In this document: positions 15,216 to 22,363 of the stretch, in pieces
Position numbering within the stretch: the stretch's first letter is position 1
How the letters are laid out: each line of letters opens with the position of its first letter
Notes under the pieces: generated by a model
What the model saw: the letters and a program-made list of their open reading frames with translations, nothing else
The model's database searches: none
Told to the model about the DNA's origin: nothing
Position numbers and translations under genes: made by a program
IMG/VR virus record: IMGVR_UViG_3300036859_000370
Coordinates: 1-44,763 of that record
Direction: 5' to 3' (one strand)
From: a virus
DNA: 44,763 nt

Positions 15216-15694
15216 GGCATCATCCTGACAAAGATCATGTGCCTGGTCAGCTTGCGTTTGCGTCGCGCAACCTCGTAACCTTCGCGCGATCCTTCATCGT
15301 TCGTGTTGCCCTCGATTGTCCACACGTCCGACGGTGTAATCTTTCCAACTATGCCGACATGCGCAACACGTTTCAATGCCGGGAACCAGAATAGCACGAG
15401 GTCCGCTTTCTGTGCCTGTTGCGCGGTAATGATGCGCTTGTTCGCTTTCACCCATCGGTGAATGAGGGGGGTGTAACCCGTTCGCGGAAGAATGTTCACG
15501 ACATCATGAGCGTGCTCGAAGCAGTAATACACAAACGCCGCGCACCACGGCGCCGGAGAATTGATCCCGACCGATGCGAGATATTGCGGGATTGTGCCGC
15601 CCCAGTTCGAGCCACGTGGCTGCTCCTGCTGCCCCACTTGGCGACGGGCAACAACCATCACGGCTTCGCGGCGTTCAGCTTCAACTTCATTCAT
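15212..15694 (-). CDS. CHAP-domain endolysin
   Basis: A 160-residue amidase/endopeptidase. Catalytic C51 lies in SPAPWCAAFVYYCFE, H112 in VAHVGIVG, and the acidic/Asn element in IEGNTNDEGS (E128, N130). ADLVLFWFPAL precedes the His as in CHAP folds. The preceding helices (VVARRQVGQQEQPRGSNWGG) resemble the usual N-terminus of small CHAP lysins. No separate cell-wall binding domain or signal peptide is present, so it depends on a holin. It should cleave peptidoglycan peptide bonds or the amide at lysis. Start ATG 15694 overlaps the 26-residue TM peptide stop. Confidence 0.9.
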   Translation of the reverse strand: MNEVEAERREAVMVVARRQVGQQEQPRGSNWGGTIPQYLASVGINSPAPWCAAFVYYCFEHAHDVVNILPRTGYTPLIHRWVKANKRIITAQQAQKADLVLFWFPALKRVAHVGIVGKITPSDVWTIEGNTNDEGSREGYEVARRKRKLTRHMIFVRMMP

Positions 15695-15771
15695 CGCTCA
15701 CTCAATCCAATCTCCCTGCCAAGCAGGAGAGCCACGATAACCCATGCGCAGGTCAGCAGGAATTCGGTCAT
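15691..15771 (-). CDS. 26-residue single-TM micropeptide in the lysis cluster
   Basis: ATG 15771 overlaps the upstream stop (ATGA) and the frame ends at TGA 15693-15691, overlapping the endolysin ATG in the same way. The peptide is almost a bare membrane span (MTEFLLTCAWVIVALLLGRE and six further residues). Double translational coupling supports expression. It may be a pinholin, antiholin or lysis accessory; no evidence distinguishes these. Confidence 0.6.
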   Translation of the reverse strand: MTEFLLTCAWVIVALLLGREIGLSER

Positions 15772-16022
15772 GTAATAGTCCAATAGAATCGCCAGAACAA
15801 CCGCCGGGCCACAATGGGCATATCAGTACCGTAACCCGCAGGTATTCCATGCGGAAAAATCAATGCAGCAGTGTCGGTCACGAATCGGACTCGACCAACA
15901 CGAAACGACCATGCGCCAAAACACTTAAATTTCATCACATTCCTCGGCGTGCCCAGCCAGTACCCCAACAGCATCACCAACACGACAATGAACAGGCTCA
16001 TGAGTATCTCGAGCGCAATCAT
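15768..16022 (-). CDS. Membrane-anchored protein of the lysis region
   Basis: An 84-residue protein. ATG 16022 overlaps the upstream stop as ATGA and is preferred over an ATG four codons earlier. An N-terminal span (MIALEILMSLFIVVLVMLLG, continuing YWLG) is followed by a basic, aromatic soluble part (KFKCFGAWSFRVGRVRFV). It could be a lysis accessory protein, but it has no spanin or lipobox signature. Confidence 0.65.
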   Translation of the reverse strand: MIALEILMSLFIVVLVMLLGYWLGTPRNVMKFKCFGAWSFRVGRVRFVTDTAALIFPHGIPAGYGTDMPIVARRLFWRFYWTIT

Positions 16023-16276
16023 GCTTTTGCCCACCAGATCAGGAACCGCTCGCCTTCAACCGTCACCTTCGCAAGCAACTTCCATCCGCTGCCGGGCGCT
16101 GGATTGAAGGGAGCCATTGTCACCCACGCATTCGCTTTGAATTTAATGATCTTCCAGGCAACATGAATGTCCGGCTCCGGCGATGCCGCAAACTTGCGGA
16201 GTCGTGTGGCGCCCTGTGACTTCGCCCACTTCAGCGCAAGACTTTTCAGCAACTCGACGTAAAACGCTTTGTCCAT
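16019..16276 (-). CDS. Hypothetical basic protein
   Basis: An 85-residue protein beginning MDKAFYVELLKSLALKWAKS and ending in Trp-rich sequence (RFLIWWAKA). It looks like a small alpha+beta fold with a positive N-terminal half. GGAG lies 5-9 bases before ATG 16276. It is coupled to the membrane protein downstream. Family not recognised. Confidence 0.6.
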   Translation of the reverse strand: MDKAFYVELLKSLALKWAKSQGATRLRKFAASPEPDIHVAWKIIKFKANAWVTMAPFNPAPGSGWKLLAKVTVEGERFLIWWAKA

Positions 16277-16292
16277 CGATAGCTCCTTATGC

Positions 16293-16466
16293 TTATTTCA
16301 GTCCGCGCTCGGTTTGCTTGTGCGTCTGCTTGAGCAGCTTTCGCATCTTTGCGGCCTCCGCGCGTCGCTCGCGGCGGTTAGGGAGCTGTGGTTGACACTT
16401 CTTCTCAAGCATTTCTTCCTGGGCCAGCTTCTGAAAGAACGGGTCTAAAAGTCGGGGCAATTCCAT
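16293..16466 (-). CDS. 57-residue charged helical protein
   Basis: ATG 16466 follows GAAAGGAGGTGAGCTAAACC, one of the best ribosome binding sites in the window, and the frame ends TAA 16295-16293. The product (MELPRLLDPFFQKLAQEEML, then NRRERRAEAAKMRKLLKQTH) is a charged helix, possibly a coiled coil. Below the size of many ORF cut-offs but well supported by its start site. Function unknown. Confidence 0.62.
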   Translation of the reverse strand: MELPRLLDPFFQKLAQEEMLEKKCQPQLPNRRERRAEAAKMRKLLKQTHKQTERGLK

Positions 16467-16469
16467 GGT

Positions 16470-16652
16470 TTAGCTCACCTCCTTTCCAGACGTTTCAGAC
16501 GCGCCTGCATGGCCCTGCCACGGCACGTTGTTGGTCGACACTTCGAGTTTCACCGCGTGGCAGCACCACGGACAGCGACGATGGCAGTTGTGGTACACGG
16601 TCAGGCACCGCGCGCACTGGACGTTTCGGTTGGCTTTGCGGCGCTTGGTCAT
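16470..16652 (-). CDS. Small zinc-ribbon protein
   Basis: A 60-residue protein beginning MTKRRKANRNVQCARCLTVY, with CARC ... CPWCC giving two CxxC knuckles (residues ~13-30) and a basic N-terminus. Its start overlaps the end of the HNH gene by 4 bases. It may bind DNA/RNA or partner with the neighbouring nuclease. Not recognised further. Confidence 0.62.
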   Translation of the reverse strand: MTKRRKANRNVQCARCLTVYHNCHRRCPWCCHAVKLEVSTNNVPWQGHAGASETSGKEVS

Positions 16653-17143
16653 GCCATCAATCCCGTATCAATGTAGTCCTTCCACTTTTCGTAATCGCCA
16701 TCTTCCCAACCACGCTCCGCAACCCCGTGAATGTACTCCGGGTATGGACACGGGTCGACATGTTCGTGGTAATCCTTCAAGTGGAGTCGTGTATCCATTG
16801 GCGAGAGATGTTCCAGTACGAGGCCGTATTTCGAAAAATAATAATTCCAAGCCCTCATGCGCCATGCATAACATGCATTCAGTGGATCTGTCATTTCACG
16901 CTTTCGCATCAGATCGGCCATCGGATGACACTCAGGACAAACGAGCTGGAGGTCTTCGTCTCGTTCGTTCCCAAGTCGTTCATACGTGAGATGATGAACC
17001 TCGATGGCCTTGCTGCGCTGACCACATCGCTCGCATACCCTGCCTCTTTGCCTGATCAACGTTCTCCGCTTCCGTCGCCACTCTGGAGACTTGATGTACT
17101 CCAGATATTCGTCGGTGAAATACGTTGCTTCCTTTCCTGTCAC
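16649..17143 (-). CDS. HNH endonuclease
   Basis: A 164-residue protein. Residues ~20-80 carry the HNH pattern: CERCGQRSKAIEVHHLTYER, then NERDEDLQLVCPECHPMADL, i.e. two CxxC zinc knuckles around the HH catalytic element. The C-terminal ~80 residues are aromatic and unassigned. It is coupled to the DnaC-like gene (ATGA). It could be a homing-type nuclease or a phage replication/packaging nuclease. Packaging-type HNHs usually lie next to terminase, which this one does not. Confidence 0.87.
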   Translation of the reverse strand: MTGKEATYFTDEYLEYIKSPEWRRKRRTLIRQRGRVCERCGQRSKAIEVHHLTYERLGNERDEDLQLVCPECHPMADLMRKREMTDPLNACYAWRMRAWNYYFSKYGLVLEHLSPMDTRLHLKDYHEHVDPCPYPEYIHGVAERGWEDGDYEKWKDYIDTGLMA

Positions 17144-17829
17144 TCGCCACCATCCTCGATCCAGTCTGCGAGATTCGGCACAAGACGCGATCTGATCTTG
17201 TCGAATCCGTCACGCTCGTCCCACTGCGCGACGGTCATGTTCGTCGTGACGATCGTTGGTGATGCCCGACGCTCTTCGAACAAAGTGACCAGTCTGCTAA
17301 TCGTGTGTTCGCGCCCATGTCCTAATCCAGCGTCGTCCCAGATCAACCATTTCGTCGCAAGGTTTCTCGTGCGGTTCTCTGGATCGCGCAGGTAATCATG
17401 CAAATGCGGACAGTACCACCATGTGAACGGCTCGCGTATGACAGCGAGCACAGCGGCCATTATCGCAGACGCCGATGTCTTCCCGAGGCTCGTTTTGCCA
17501 CTTAGCACTAGGCCCAATCTTCTGCCGGCCACGATGTGTTCCGCCCATTCGGTGACCTCTTTCTGGTATGGACATCGTGACCACATCGAGCCCTGGTAGT
17601 ACTCCGGGACCTGTCTTTGCCATAGCTCGCAAGCAGAAAACTCAGTCCGGCGACTTCCCTTCCAGACCGCTTGTGTCACGTTCGCTTGCTGCAGTGCTGT
17701 CGGCAGGTCGTCCGACATGAGGACCTGGAAGACACGATCTTTTTCCTTTGGCGAAAGTTCCGCTCCTGATGCCTGGCGCATTCCCTCGAGCGCTTTGGGT
17801 ACGAGATCCTTGATGGCTACGATTCCCAT
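17140..17829 (-). CDS. DnaC-like helicase loader ATPase
   Basis: A 229-residue AAA+ protein. AAGGAGTCTCAAA precedes ATG 17829, which I chose over a longer basic N-terminus. Walker A is SGKTSLGKTS (residues 110-119), Walker B WLIWDDAG (161-168), and the sensor strand TIVTTNM (192-198) with a terminal RSRL arginine motif (213-216), all as in DnaC/IstB loaders. It should load the host replicative helicase at the phage origin. It starts inside the last ~190 bases of the replisome organizer gene. Confidence 0.88.
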   Translation of the reverse strand: MGIVAIKDLVPKALEGMRQASGAELSPKEKDRVFQVLMSDDLPTALQQANVTQAVWKGSRRTEFSACELWQRQVPEYYQGSMWSRCPYQKEVTEWAEHIVAGRRLGLVLSGKTSLGKTSASAIMAAVLAVIREPFTWWYCPHLHDYLRDPENRTRNLATKWLIWDDAGLGHGREHTISRLVTLFEERRASPTIVTTNMTVAQWDERDGFDKIRSRLVPNLADWIEDGGE

Positions 17830-18763
17830 TTTGAGACTCCTTGCTTGCTGCGAAATCACGCTTGAGCCAGTTCTGCACGTACCGTTGCTCGTTAGACCAC
17901 TTGTTGCGCGCTTTATGAGCCAGAGCGTTGTCGATCGATTCCCTGACTTCGGTCGCCGCAATGCCCTTCAGCCCGTACTCTGTAGCCATTCGATCTCGAA
18001 AAGCGTCATCGATTCGTGTTGTTTCGGGAGATTTGGCGCGCGCATTCCCGCTCTCTTTACGTTCTTTCTGTTCGTGTGTTGGTTGGTCTGTTAGGTTGGT
18101 AAGGTCGGTAGGTCGGTAGGGCAGATTTTCGGGTGGTTTTTCTAACTCCCGTGTTTGATCGGGAGGTTGATTATCTACCTTCCGGTCGTTAGATACGGGG
18201 ATTGGTAGCAACGGCATGTGTGCTTGATCGGGGGTTCTTTTTTTCTTCTTCGAATTGCAGGATCGGCACGCGACAACGATGTTATCGGGACCGTTTCCGC
18301 CATCAGGTACAACGTGATCATAGGTCCCGCCTGTGAGTCCCTTCCGGTCCCCCCACACAACGTGAATCCCGCAATAACGGCAACGGCTTTGGTCTCGATC
18401 TTTTATCGCTTTGGTGAGCTCCTTGTCTCTCCACAGGTTCACGCGATCCTTCGTGTGCTCTCTTGCTTCCAGTAATCGACCGATGTAGTCGTACCAGTCA
18501 TGGATTCTCAGCGGCTCTGGATCAAGGAACTTGGACTGGATTAATGCATCCACAAGCCTTTCCCCCGATGCCCTGCACCCGGTTACAAGCTTCAACAGAT
18601 CGGGTTCGGTGTTAGAAAGGTCGCCCTCGCTAGTTGCTTCGGCGGCCCACCACCACAGGCGATGAAGAATGCCGACAGCCTCATTCTGCGAGACCTTAAG
18701 AAGAATAGTCAGCTTGAATAACTTTGGATGATCCTTAAGCGACGAATGAGATTCGATCCACAT
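17642..18763 (-). CDS. Replisome organizer-like protein with embedded HNH domain
   Basis: A 373-residue protein. Residues 1-110 resemble N-terminal winged-helix phage replisome organizers (WIESHSSLKDHPKLFKLTIL, EAVGILHRLWWWAAEATSEG). Residues ~120-180 form an HNH-type zinc module (SRCRYCGIHVVWGDRKGLTG ... DHVVPDGGNGPDNIVVACRS CNSKKK). A Pro/Thr-rich linker and a helical DnaD-like segment (YVQNWLKRDF) follow. The last ~80 residues are basic and low in complexity and overlap the DnaC-like gene by 188 bases in another frame. It probably recognises the origin and recruits the loader. An origin may lie inside this gene. Confidence 0.78.
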   Translation of the reverse strand: MWIESHSSLKDHPKLFKLTILLKVSQNEAVGILHRLWWWAAEATSEGDLSNTEPDLLKLVTGCRASGERLVDALIQSKFLDPEPLRIHDWYDYIGRLLEAREHTKDRVNLWRDKELTKAIKDRDQSRCRYCGIHVVWGDRKGLTGGTYDHVVPDGGNGPDNIVVACRSCNSKKKKRTPDQAHMPLLPIPVSNDRKVDNQPPDQTRELEKPPENLPYRPTDLTNLTDQPTHEQKERKESGNARAKSPETTRIDDAFRDRMATEYGLKGIAATEVRESIDNALAHKARNKWSNEQRYVQNWLKRDFAASKESQNGNRSHQGSRTQSARGNAPGIRSGTFAKGKRSCLPGPHVGRPADSTAASERDTSGLEGKSPD

Positions 18764-18934
18764 TGGATTGCATCATCTCCGAGAATTACACGCCCGTCCG
18801 TGACAGTTGCTGTCCCCCCCCTGTGACAATTTTCGTGACGTCGTTCACCACATAGGTATCACCCCCCTTCCTGCCGAGCCAGCTTGACGATCTCGCGCCC
18901 GCGCAGTGATAATCGACGCCGGAGAAGCATCGTC
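18764..18934. promoter_or_regulatory. Divergent intergenic region between replication and integrase genes, attP candidate
   Basis: These 171 bases separate the leftward replication gene from the rightward integrase. They contain repeated GTGAC/GTCAC elements: GACAG-TTG-CTGTC near 18803-18815, a C8 run at 18814-18821, TGTGACAA at 18823-18830, and GTGA-N6-TCAC near 18836-18849. Such short symmetric repeats next to a large serine integrase gene suit an attachment site or operator. GGAGAAG at 18921-18927 is the integrase ribosome binding site. No clear sigma70 promoter was found. The attP call is weak. Confidence 0.35.
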
Positions 18935-20332
18935 ATGGATATCACTGATCGCGGGCGTGAAACCGCCGTCGCCTGGATTCGGGTAAGTTCGTCTACGCAG
19001 GATGTTGAGCGTCAACGTAGAGCGATCTCGGACTGGGCCACCGAACGAAAGATCACGATCGACCATTGGTACAGCGTCGTTGAGTCGCGACATGCGGAAC
19101 ACAGCGCGTATGCGCAAATCCTTGAGCGTGCCACGAAGTCTCACGTCGACTTTCTGATTTGCTCCGAGATCGACCGTTTGGGTCTTCGTGGAACATTCGA
19201 CTTCGTCGCCGATCTGCGCGCGCTCGGCGTGCGTATCGCATCCGTCGCTGAGGGCGAGGAGCAAGGCGGGTTTGTGCTCGGTGGCATCAAGCTTGTTCTG
19301 TCGCAGGCAGAGATTGAACGTCTCTCTTTGCGAACCAGCGCAGGATCGCGTCTGGGAGCCAGCAAGGGCTACTGGCAAGGCGGACCGTGTCCGTATGGAT
19401 ACGAGTCCGCTTACGTCAGCGTAGACGGCAAGCTGCGCCGCACGCTTCAGATTGTGGAAGAAGAAGCGCAGGCCGTCCGCAAGGCATTCGAGATGTGCCT
19501 CTCCGGGTATTCCATGATCGACATCGCGAGCAACCTTGGATGGGTAAGGCAGACCGTGTGGCAACGTCTGACGAATCCCGTTTACACCGGCGCGAGCGTT
19601 TATAATCGAAAATCCTGCCGAATTGGGCGCAGACTTCCCGGACACCAAAAGGTGATTTGGCAACCACGGGGGCAATGGATCATTGCTGACGGTGCTCACC
19701 CCGCGATTGTTAACGGCGACATATTCGTTGCGGCGCAAAAAGCCTTGCGCTCTCGCCGGTATTATCCTGGTGGTCGCGACCCGCAATTGCTCCAGGGCCG
19801 CGCATTTTGCTCCAAATGCAATGGCCGACGAATGCGAGTCACGCGACTCTGGGCGCGGCACAAGGTTCGAAAGTATATCTACTATTCGTGTCCCGATTGC
19901 AGGGCATACCACAGAGTGGATCACGTCGAGGCTGCACTTTTGGGATACCTGCGCGAACGATTGATGAGGGAGGACACATTGAGATCCATGATCCCGTCGG
20001 CCGAGCAAGGTCAATCGGTGGCATCGATCAAACGTGACATCGCGGGATTGCAGAAAAGGATCGGCAATGTTGTACGCGCCATCGAGAAGGGAGAGGGAGC
20101 GCAGTCGCCACGACTCACCGAACGATTGAACGAGCTGGAACAGAGGGAGCGGGAACTGCGTGCGCAGCTCATTCATCAGCCACAAACAGCAATGAGCATC
20201 ACCCACGTGCGGCAGACAATTCTGATCTTGCTTGAGAAGTGGTCGCCGGAAATCGTAAAGCGCCACATCGAGCGTGTCGAGATCGCAGCCAATGGGGATC
20301 TGCGTGTTCAGCTTGCCTTTCGCAGCATTTAG
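18935..20332 (+). CDS. int: Large serine integrase
   Basis: A 465-residue recombinase from ATG 18935, chosen because GGAGAAG lies 7 bases upstream and the longer start adds only basic residues. The resolvase domain (residues ~10-150) contains catalytic S18 in WIRVSSSTQDVERQR and the helix VLSQAEIERLSLRTSAG. The recombinase domain covers ~150-260 (GGPCPYGYES, LTNPVYTGASVYNR). A zinc ribbon follows (FCSKCNGRRM ... YYSCPDCRAYHR), then a coiled coil (KRDIAGLQKRIGNVVRAIEK). It catalyses attP x attB integration. It is the only plus-strand gene outside the lysogenic cluster, so it is separated from lytic transcription. A 525-codon antisense frame over it is a shadow. Confidence 0.95.
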   Translation: MDITDRGRETAVAWIRVSSSTQDVERQRRAISDWATERKITIDHWYSVVESRHAEHSAYAQILERATKSHVDFLICSEIDRLGLRGTFDFVADLRALGVRIASVAEGEEQGGFVLGGIKLVLSQAEIERLSLRTSAGSRLGASKGYWQGGPCPYGYESAYVSVDGKLRRTLQIVEEEAQAVRKAFEMCLSGYSMIDIASNLGWVRQTVWQRLTNPVYTGASVYNRKSCRIGRRLPGHQKVIWQPRGQWIIADGAHPAIVNGDIFVAAQKALRSRRYYPGGRDPQLLQGRAFCSKCNGRRMRVTRLWARHKVRKYIYYSCPDCRAYHRVDHVEAALLGYLRERLMREDTLRSMIPSAEQGQSVASIKRDIAGLQKRIGNVVRAIEKGEGAQSPRLTERLNELEQRERELRAQLIHQPQTAMSITHVRQTILILLEKWSPEIVKRHIERVEIAANGDLRVQLAFRSI

Positions 20333-20381
20333 ACGCGACAAGCTAAACATGCCATTACGCCCAACCGTATAGGGCAATTCG

Positions 20382-20543
20382 CTATATCTTTTCACGTTCG
20401 CCGCGTCTTTCTCGAATTTCATTCAGTACCCGATAGAACAGCACGTCCAGAGTGTCGTCGTAGAACCGCCGGTACACAACGGTTTCCCCCACTACGCGGT
20501 ATTCTATCACGTGTGAGTGACCATTTTCTTTCGATTCATCCAC
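20382..20543 (-). CDS. Hypothetical small protein, start uncertain
   Basis: The frame ends at 20382 and contains EYRVVGETVVYRRFYDDTLD then VLFYRVLNEIRERRGEREKI, a plausible small alpha/beta protein. GTG 20543 overlaps the zinc-ribbon stop by 8 bases and gives 53 residues. The ATG cluster at 20612-20606 would give ~75 residues but overlaps that gene more, and neither has a good ribosome binding site. It converges with the integrase across ~50 bases. Confidence 0.45.
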   Translation of the reverse strand: MDESKENGHSHVIEYRVVGETVVYRRFYDDTLDVLFYRVLNEIRERRGEREKI

Positions 20544-20733
20544 AATTACAGAATGGTTTTGTCGCACCGCATAGCTCACAGAATCGGGGTTTCTCTTTGC
20601 GTTCATCATCATTGCAATCAGCACATGCTGCCCATACCCAAACAGGCTTGTTAGTTCGTGCATCGACCAACTGGATGCGATGCCAACCTGATCCATCGCC
20701 GCAGTTGTCGCACGCCGGCTTATCCGGGCGCAC
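20536..20733 (-). CDS. Double zinc-knuckle small protein
   Basis: A 65-residue protein from GTG 20733 with CDNCGDGSGWHRIQLVDART, then AACADCNDDERKEKPRFCEL and CGATKPFCNC. This gives four Cys pairs suited to two zinc sites. It overlaps the upstream gene by 14 bases. One of a family of CxxC mini-proteins in 20.5-24.4 kb. Function unknown. Confidence 0.58.
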   Translation of the reverse strand: MRPDKPACDNCGDGSGWHRIQLVDARTNKPVWVWAACADCNDDERKEKPRFCELCGATKPFCNCG

Positions 20734-21001
20734 GTATTACCGTCTCCCCGAGTTTGCGGATCTCGGCGGCAATCGGTTCCAGAACTACGCAACCAATTAC
20801 ACGCCCCTCGCGTGTCATTGCCCGGTCCACCACCTGCGCCGCCCGTTCGTATGCTTCGGATTCAGCAGCGAGGATGGCTTGCTCGACAAGCAATCTCGTT
20901 TTTTCGGGTGGTGCTAAAAAATGTGCGCGATCTTCGCCGATGGTGTGACTGCGAATGCCGTGAGCACGACACAGCTTCTCAGCCCGTTCCTTAGCTGTCA
21001 C
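20720..21001 (-). CDS. Paralogous coiled-coil early protein (copy A)
   Basis: A 93-residue protein beginning MTAKERAEKLCRAHGIRSHT. It shares the block EQAILAAESEAYERAAQ with the gene at 21461-21817, and the start region (MTAK-acid-RA) is the same. The DNA around both starts is also repeated (20989-21018 versus 21805-21834). The C-terminal half (IAAEIRKLGETVI) is helical. Part of a duplicated array; function unknown. Confidence 0.6.
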   Translation of the reverse strand: MTAKERAEKLCRAHGIRSHTIGEDRAHFLAPPEKTRLLVEQAILAAESEAYERAAQVVDRAMTREGRVIGCVVLEPIAAEIRKLGETVIRAPG

Positions 21002-21464
21002 TTCGAACCTCCTGCGCCGGGTGATTCATCAGGCAATCGCGAATCAGCGGATCTCTGAGCAACGGCTCCTGCAATGCTCGGGCGTAAAGCATACTCGTTT
21101 TGTCATGCGCGTCGATGCCAATGTTCATCGCCGACACCAATCTTCGCACAGCTTCACGGAGCCGTGCGTTCTCCGCCAGCAGTTCCCCGCCGCGTGCGAC
21201 ACAACCTTTTGTGAACAGTACAACGCGCTCTTGCTCCTCGGTCACCTGTCCCACCTGGGCCCGGAGTCGCCCATTGTCTTCGGCGAGCTTGAGACGCGCT
21301 TCTGTCAAGCGCTCGACTTCATCCAGCAGTCGCCCGATGTCACAAGGGACTTCCAGTAAAGCCTCGCGATCAGCACGAACCACCATCACCGATGCAGCGT
21401 TGCGAATAATGCGAGATACTCTCGCCAATCGTTCCCTTATCTCAGTGCGTTCGGCTTCAGTCAT
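20991..21464 (-). CDS. Coiled-coil early protein
   Basis: A 157-residue protein from ATG 21464 (ATGA overlap). A long coiled coil runs through most of it (ERTEIRERLARVSRIIRNAA, LLDEVERLTEARLKLAEDNG), with GELLAENARLREAVRRLVSA and RDPLIRDCL near the end. These C-terminal motifs recur in the next gene (ENTRLREAVRKL ... ADPLVRECM), and the ending EVRSDS recurs as EVQSDS in the gene at 21807-22169. Function unknown. Confidence 0.6.
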   Translation of the reverse strand: MTEAERTEIRERLARVSRIIRNAASVMVVRADREALLEVPCDIGRLLDEVERLTEARLKLAEDNGRLRAQVGQVTEEQERVVLFTKGCVARGGELLAENARLREAVRRLVSAMNIGIDAHDKTSMLYARALQEPLLRDPLIRDCLMNHPAQEVRSDS

Positions 21465-21817
21465 GGCTTCTCCTGCTCCATACATTCGCGGACGAGTGGA
21501 TCGGCCAGTGTCTCGCTTACGACGTCCGTCCTATCCCACTGTGCTATGGTGCTTAGTGCACCGTGCAACTTCCGCACAGCTTCACGGAGCCGGGTATTCT
21601 CGGCCTGCAATGCCTCCAGGTCCTGCGCTGCTTTCTCGTATGCTTCTGATTCAGCCGCGAGGATGACCTGCTCGATGTGCGCTATGGCTGGCGTGTCACG
21701 CGCCGCATCAACCACGTGATCGTGGATTGTGAGTAGCGGTCCATCTCCCACGATAACGTTCTGTGATCGCACGTACAACCATTTCCACAGTGCGATAGCC
21801 CGGTCCTTAGCTGTCAC
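21461..21817 (-). CDS. Paralogous coiled-coil early protein (copy B)
   Basis: A 118-residue protein beginning MTAKDRAIALWKWLYVRSQN. Middle block EQVILAAESEAYEKAAQ matches copy A, and the C-terminal ENTRLREAVRKLHGAL with ADPLVRECM matches the end of the 157-residue protein. It thus combines in one gene the modules that are separate genes at 20720-21464. It overlaps the upstream gene by 11 bases. Confidence 0.6.
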   Translation of the reverse strand: MTAKDRAIALWKWLYVRSQNVIVGDGPLLTIHDHVVDAARDTPAIAHIEQVILAAESEAYEKAAQDLEALQAENTRLREAVRKLHGALSTIAQWDRTDVVSETLADPLVRECMEQEKP

Positions 21818-22169
21818 TTTGGACCTCCTGCTCCGCTAACTTACCTTTCAAAAAGGCAACGTGCCTCAACAAAAAGTACGCATCGTCTCTCCATACAATG
21901 CCCTGCGCTAACCGTTTTGCGATCAAGCCGACGGTAATCTCGGGGTCAGTTTCATATTCTGCTGCCACTACGGACTCCGCACCTATAAGGCCAGGCTGTT
22001 GCATTGCCTCTGCTTTGATGTGTGCGGTTACGAACCCGACGTATTCCCGCAGCTCCGCATTCTCCTTCTGGAGCCGTCGTATTTCGGCTACCAGTGTTGC
22101 CACTGTCGGCAGTACGTCACCGTGCTCGGTTCTGTACGATTCATGCTCGGCGATCTCCTGCTCAGTCAT
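21807..22169 (-). CDS. Coiled-coil early protein ending EVQSDS
   Basis: A 120-residue protein beginning MTEQEIAEHESYRTEHGDVL with a heptad segment (VAEIRRLQKENAELREYVGF) and a C-terminal helix (HVAFLKGKLAEQEVQSDS). The last residues match those of the 157-residue gene, as do the adjacent non-coding bases. It belongs to the duplicated module. Function unknown. Confidence 0.58.
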   Translation of the reverse strand: MTEQEIAEHESYRTEHGDVLPTVATLVAEIRRLQKENAELREYVGFVTAHIKAEAMQQPGLIGAESVVAAEYETDPEITVGLIAKRLAQGIVWRDDAYFLLRHVAFLKGKLAEQEVQSDS

Positions 22170-22363
22170 GGCTGCTCCTCCCCTTCTTGGTACTCATGGC
22201 CGCCGCCCCATAGTTCATTGGGGTTATCATACGTAGGCCCGTGAATCGCTGTATGTGGTGCGTAGCCGCATATATGACACTTAGGGCGGCATCGACAAAA
22301 GTTTAAGTACGGACAATCGTCTCTATACATAATTCGTGGACGCTGCTGCTTCACCTCAGCCAT
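22166..22363 (-). CDS. Cys-rich small protein
   Basis: A 65-residue protein with CPYLNFCRCRPKCHICGYAP then HTAIHG, a probable metal site of about five Cys and one or two His (residues ~17-40). The C-terminus is acidic and Gly-rich. The start overlaps the upstream gene by 8 bases, and the stop overlaps the next start (ATGA). Confidence 0.55.
   Translation of the reverse strand: MAEVKQQRPRIMYRDDCPYLNFCRCRPKCHICGYAPHTAIHGPTYDNPNELWGGGHEYQEGEEQP

Larger units (their letters stand above)
20989..21834. repeat. Imperfect 30-base direct repeat at duplicated gene boundaries
   Basis: 20989-21018 and 21805-21834 share CCTTAGCTGTCACTT, then near-identical sequence through CCTCCTGC. Each marks the boundary between a gene ending EV-x-SDS and a gene starting MTAK-x-RA. 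Supports segmental duplication of the coiled-coil array. Confidence 0.75.

Noticed and set aside
16388-17395. A 335-codon plus-strand frame opposite HNH and DnaC-like genes
   Set aside because: The minus-strand genes have clear motifs (HNH, Walker A/B). The plus-strand product has none.
18845-20422. A 525-codon open frame antisense to the integrase
   Set aside because: It mirrors the integrase codon pattern, has no ribosome binding site, and its product is low in recognisable domains. The integrase on the other strand has a complete set of motifs.
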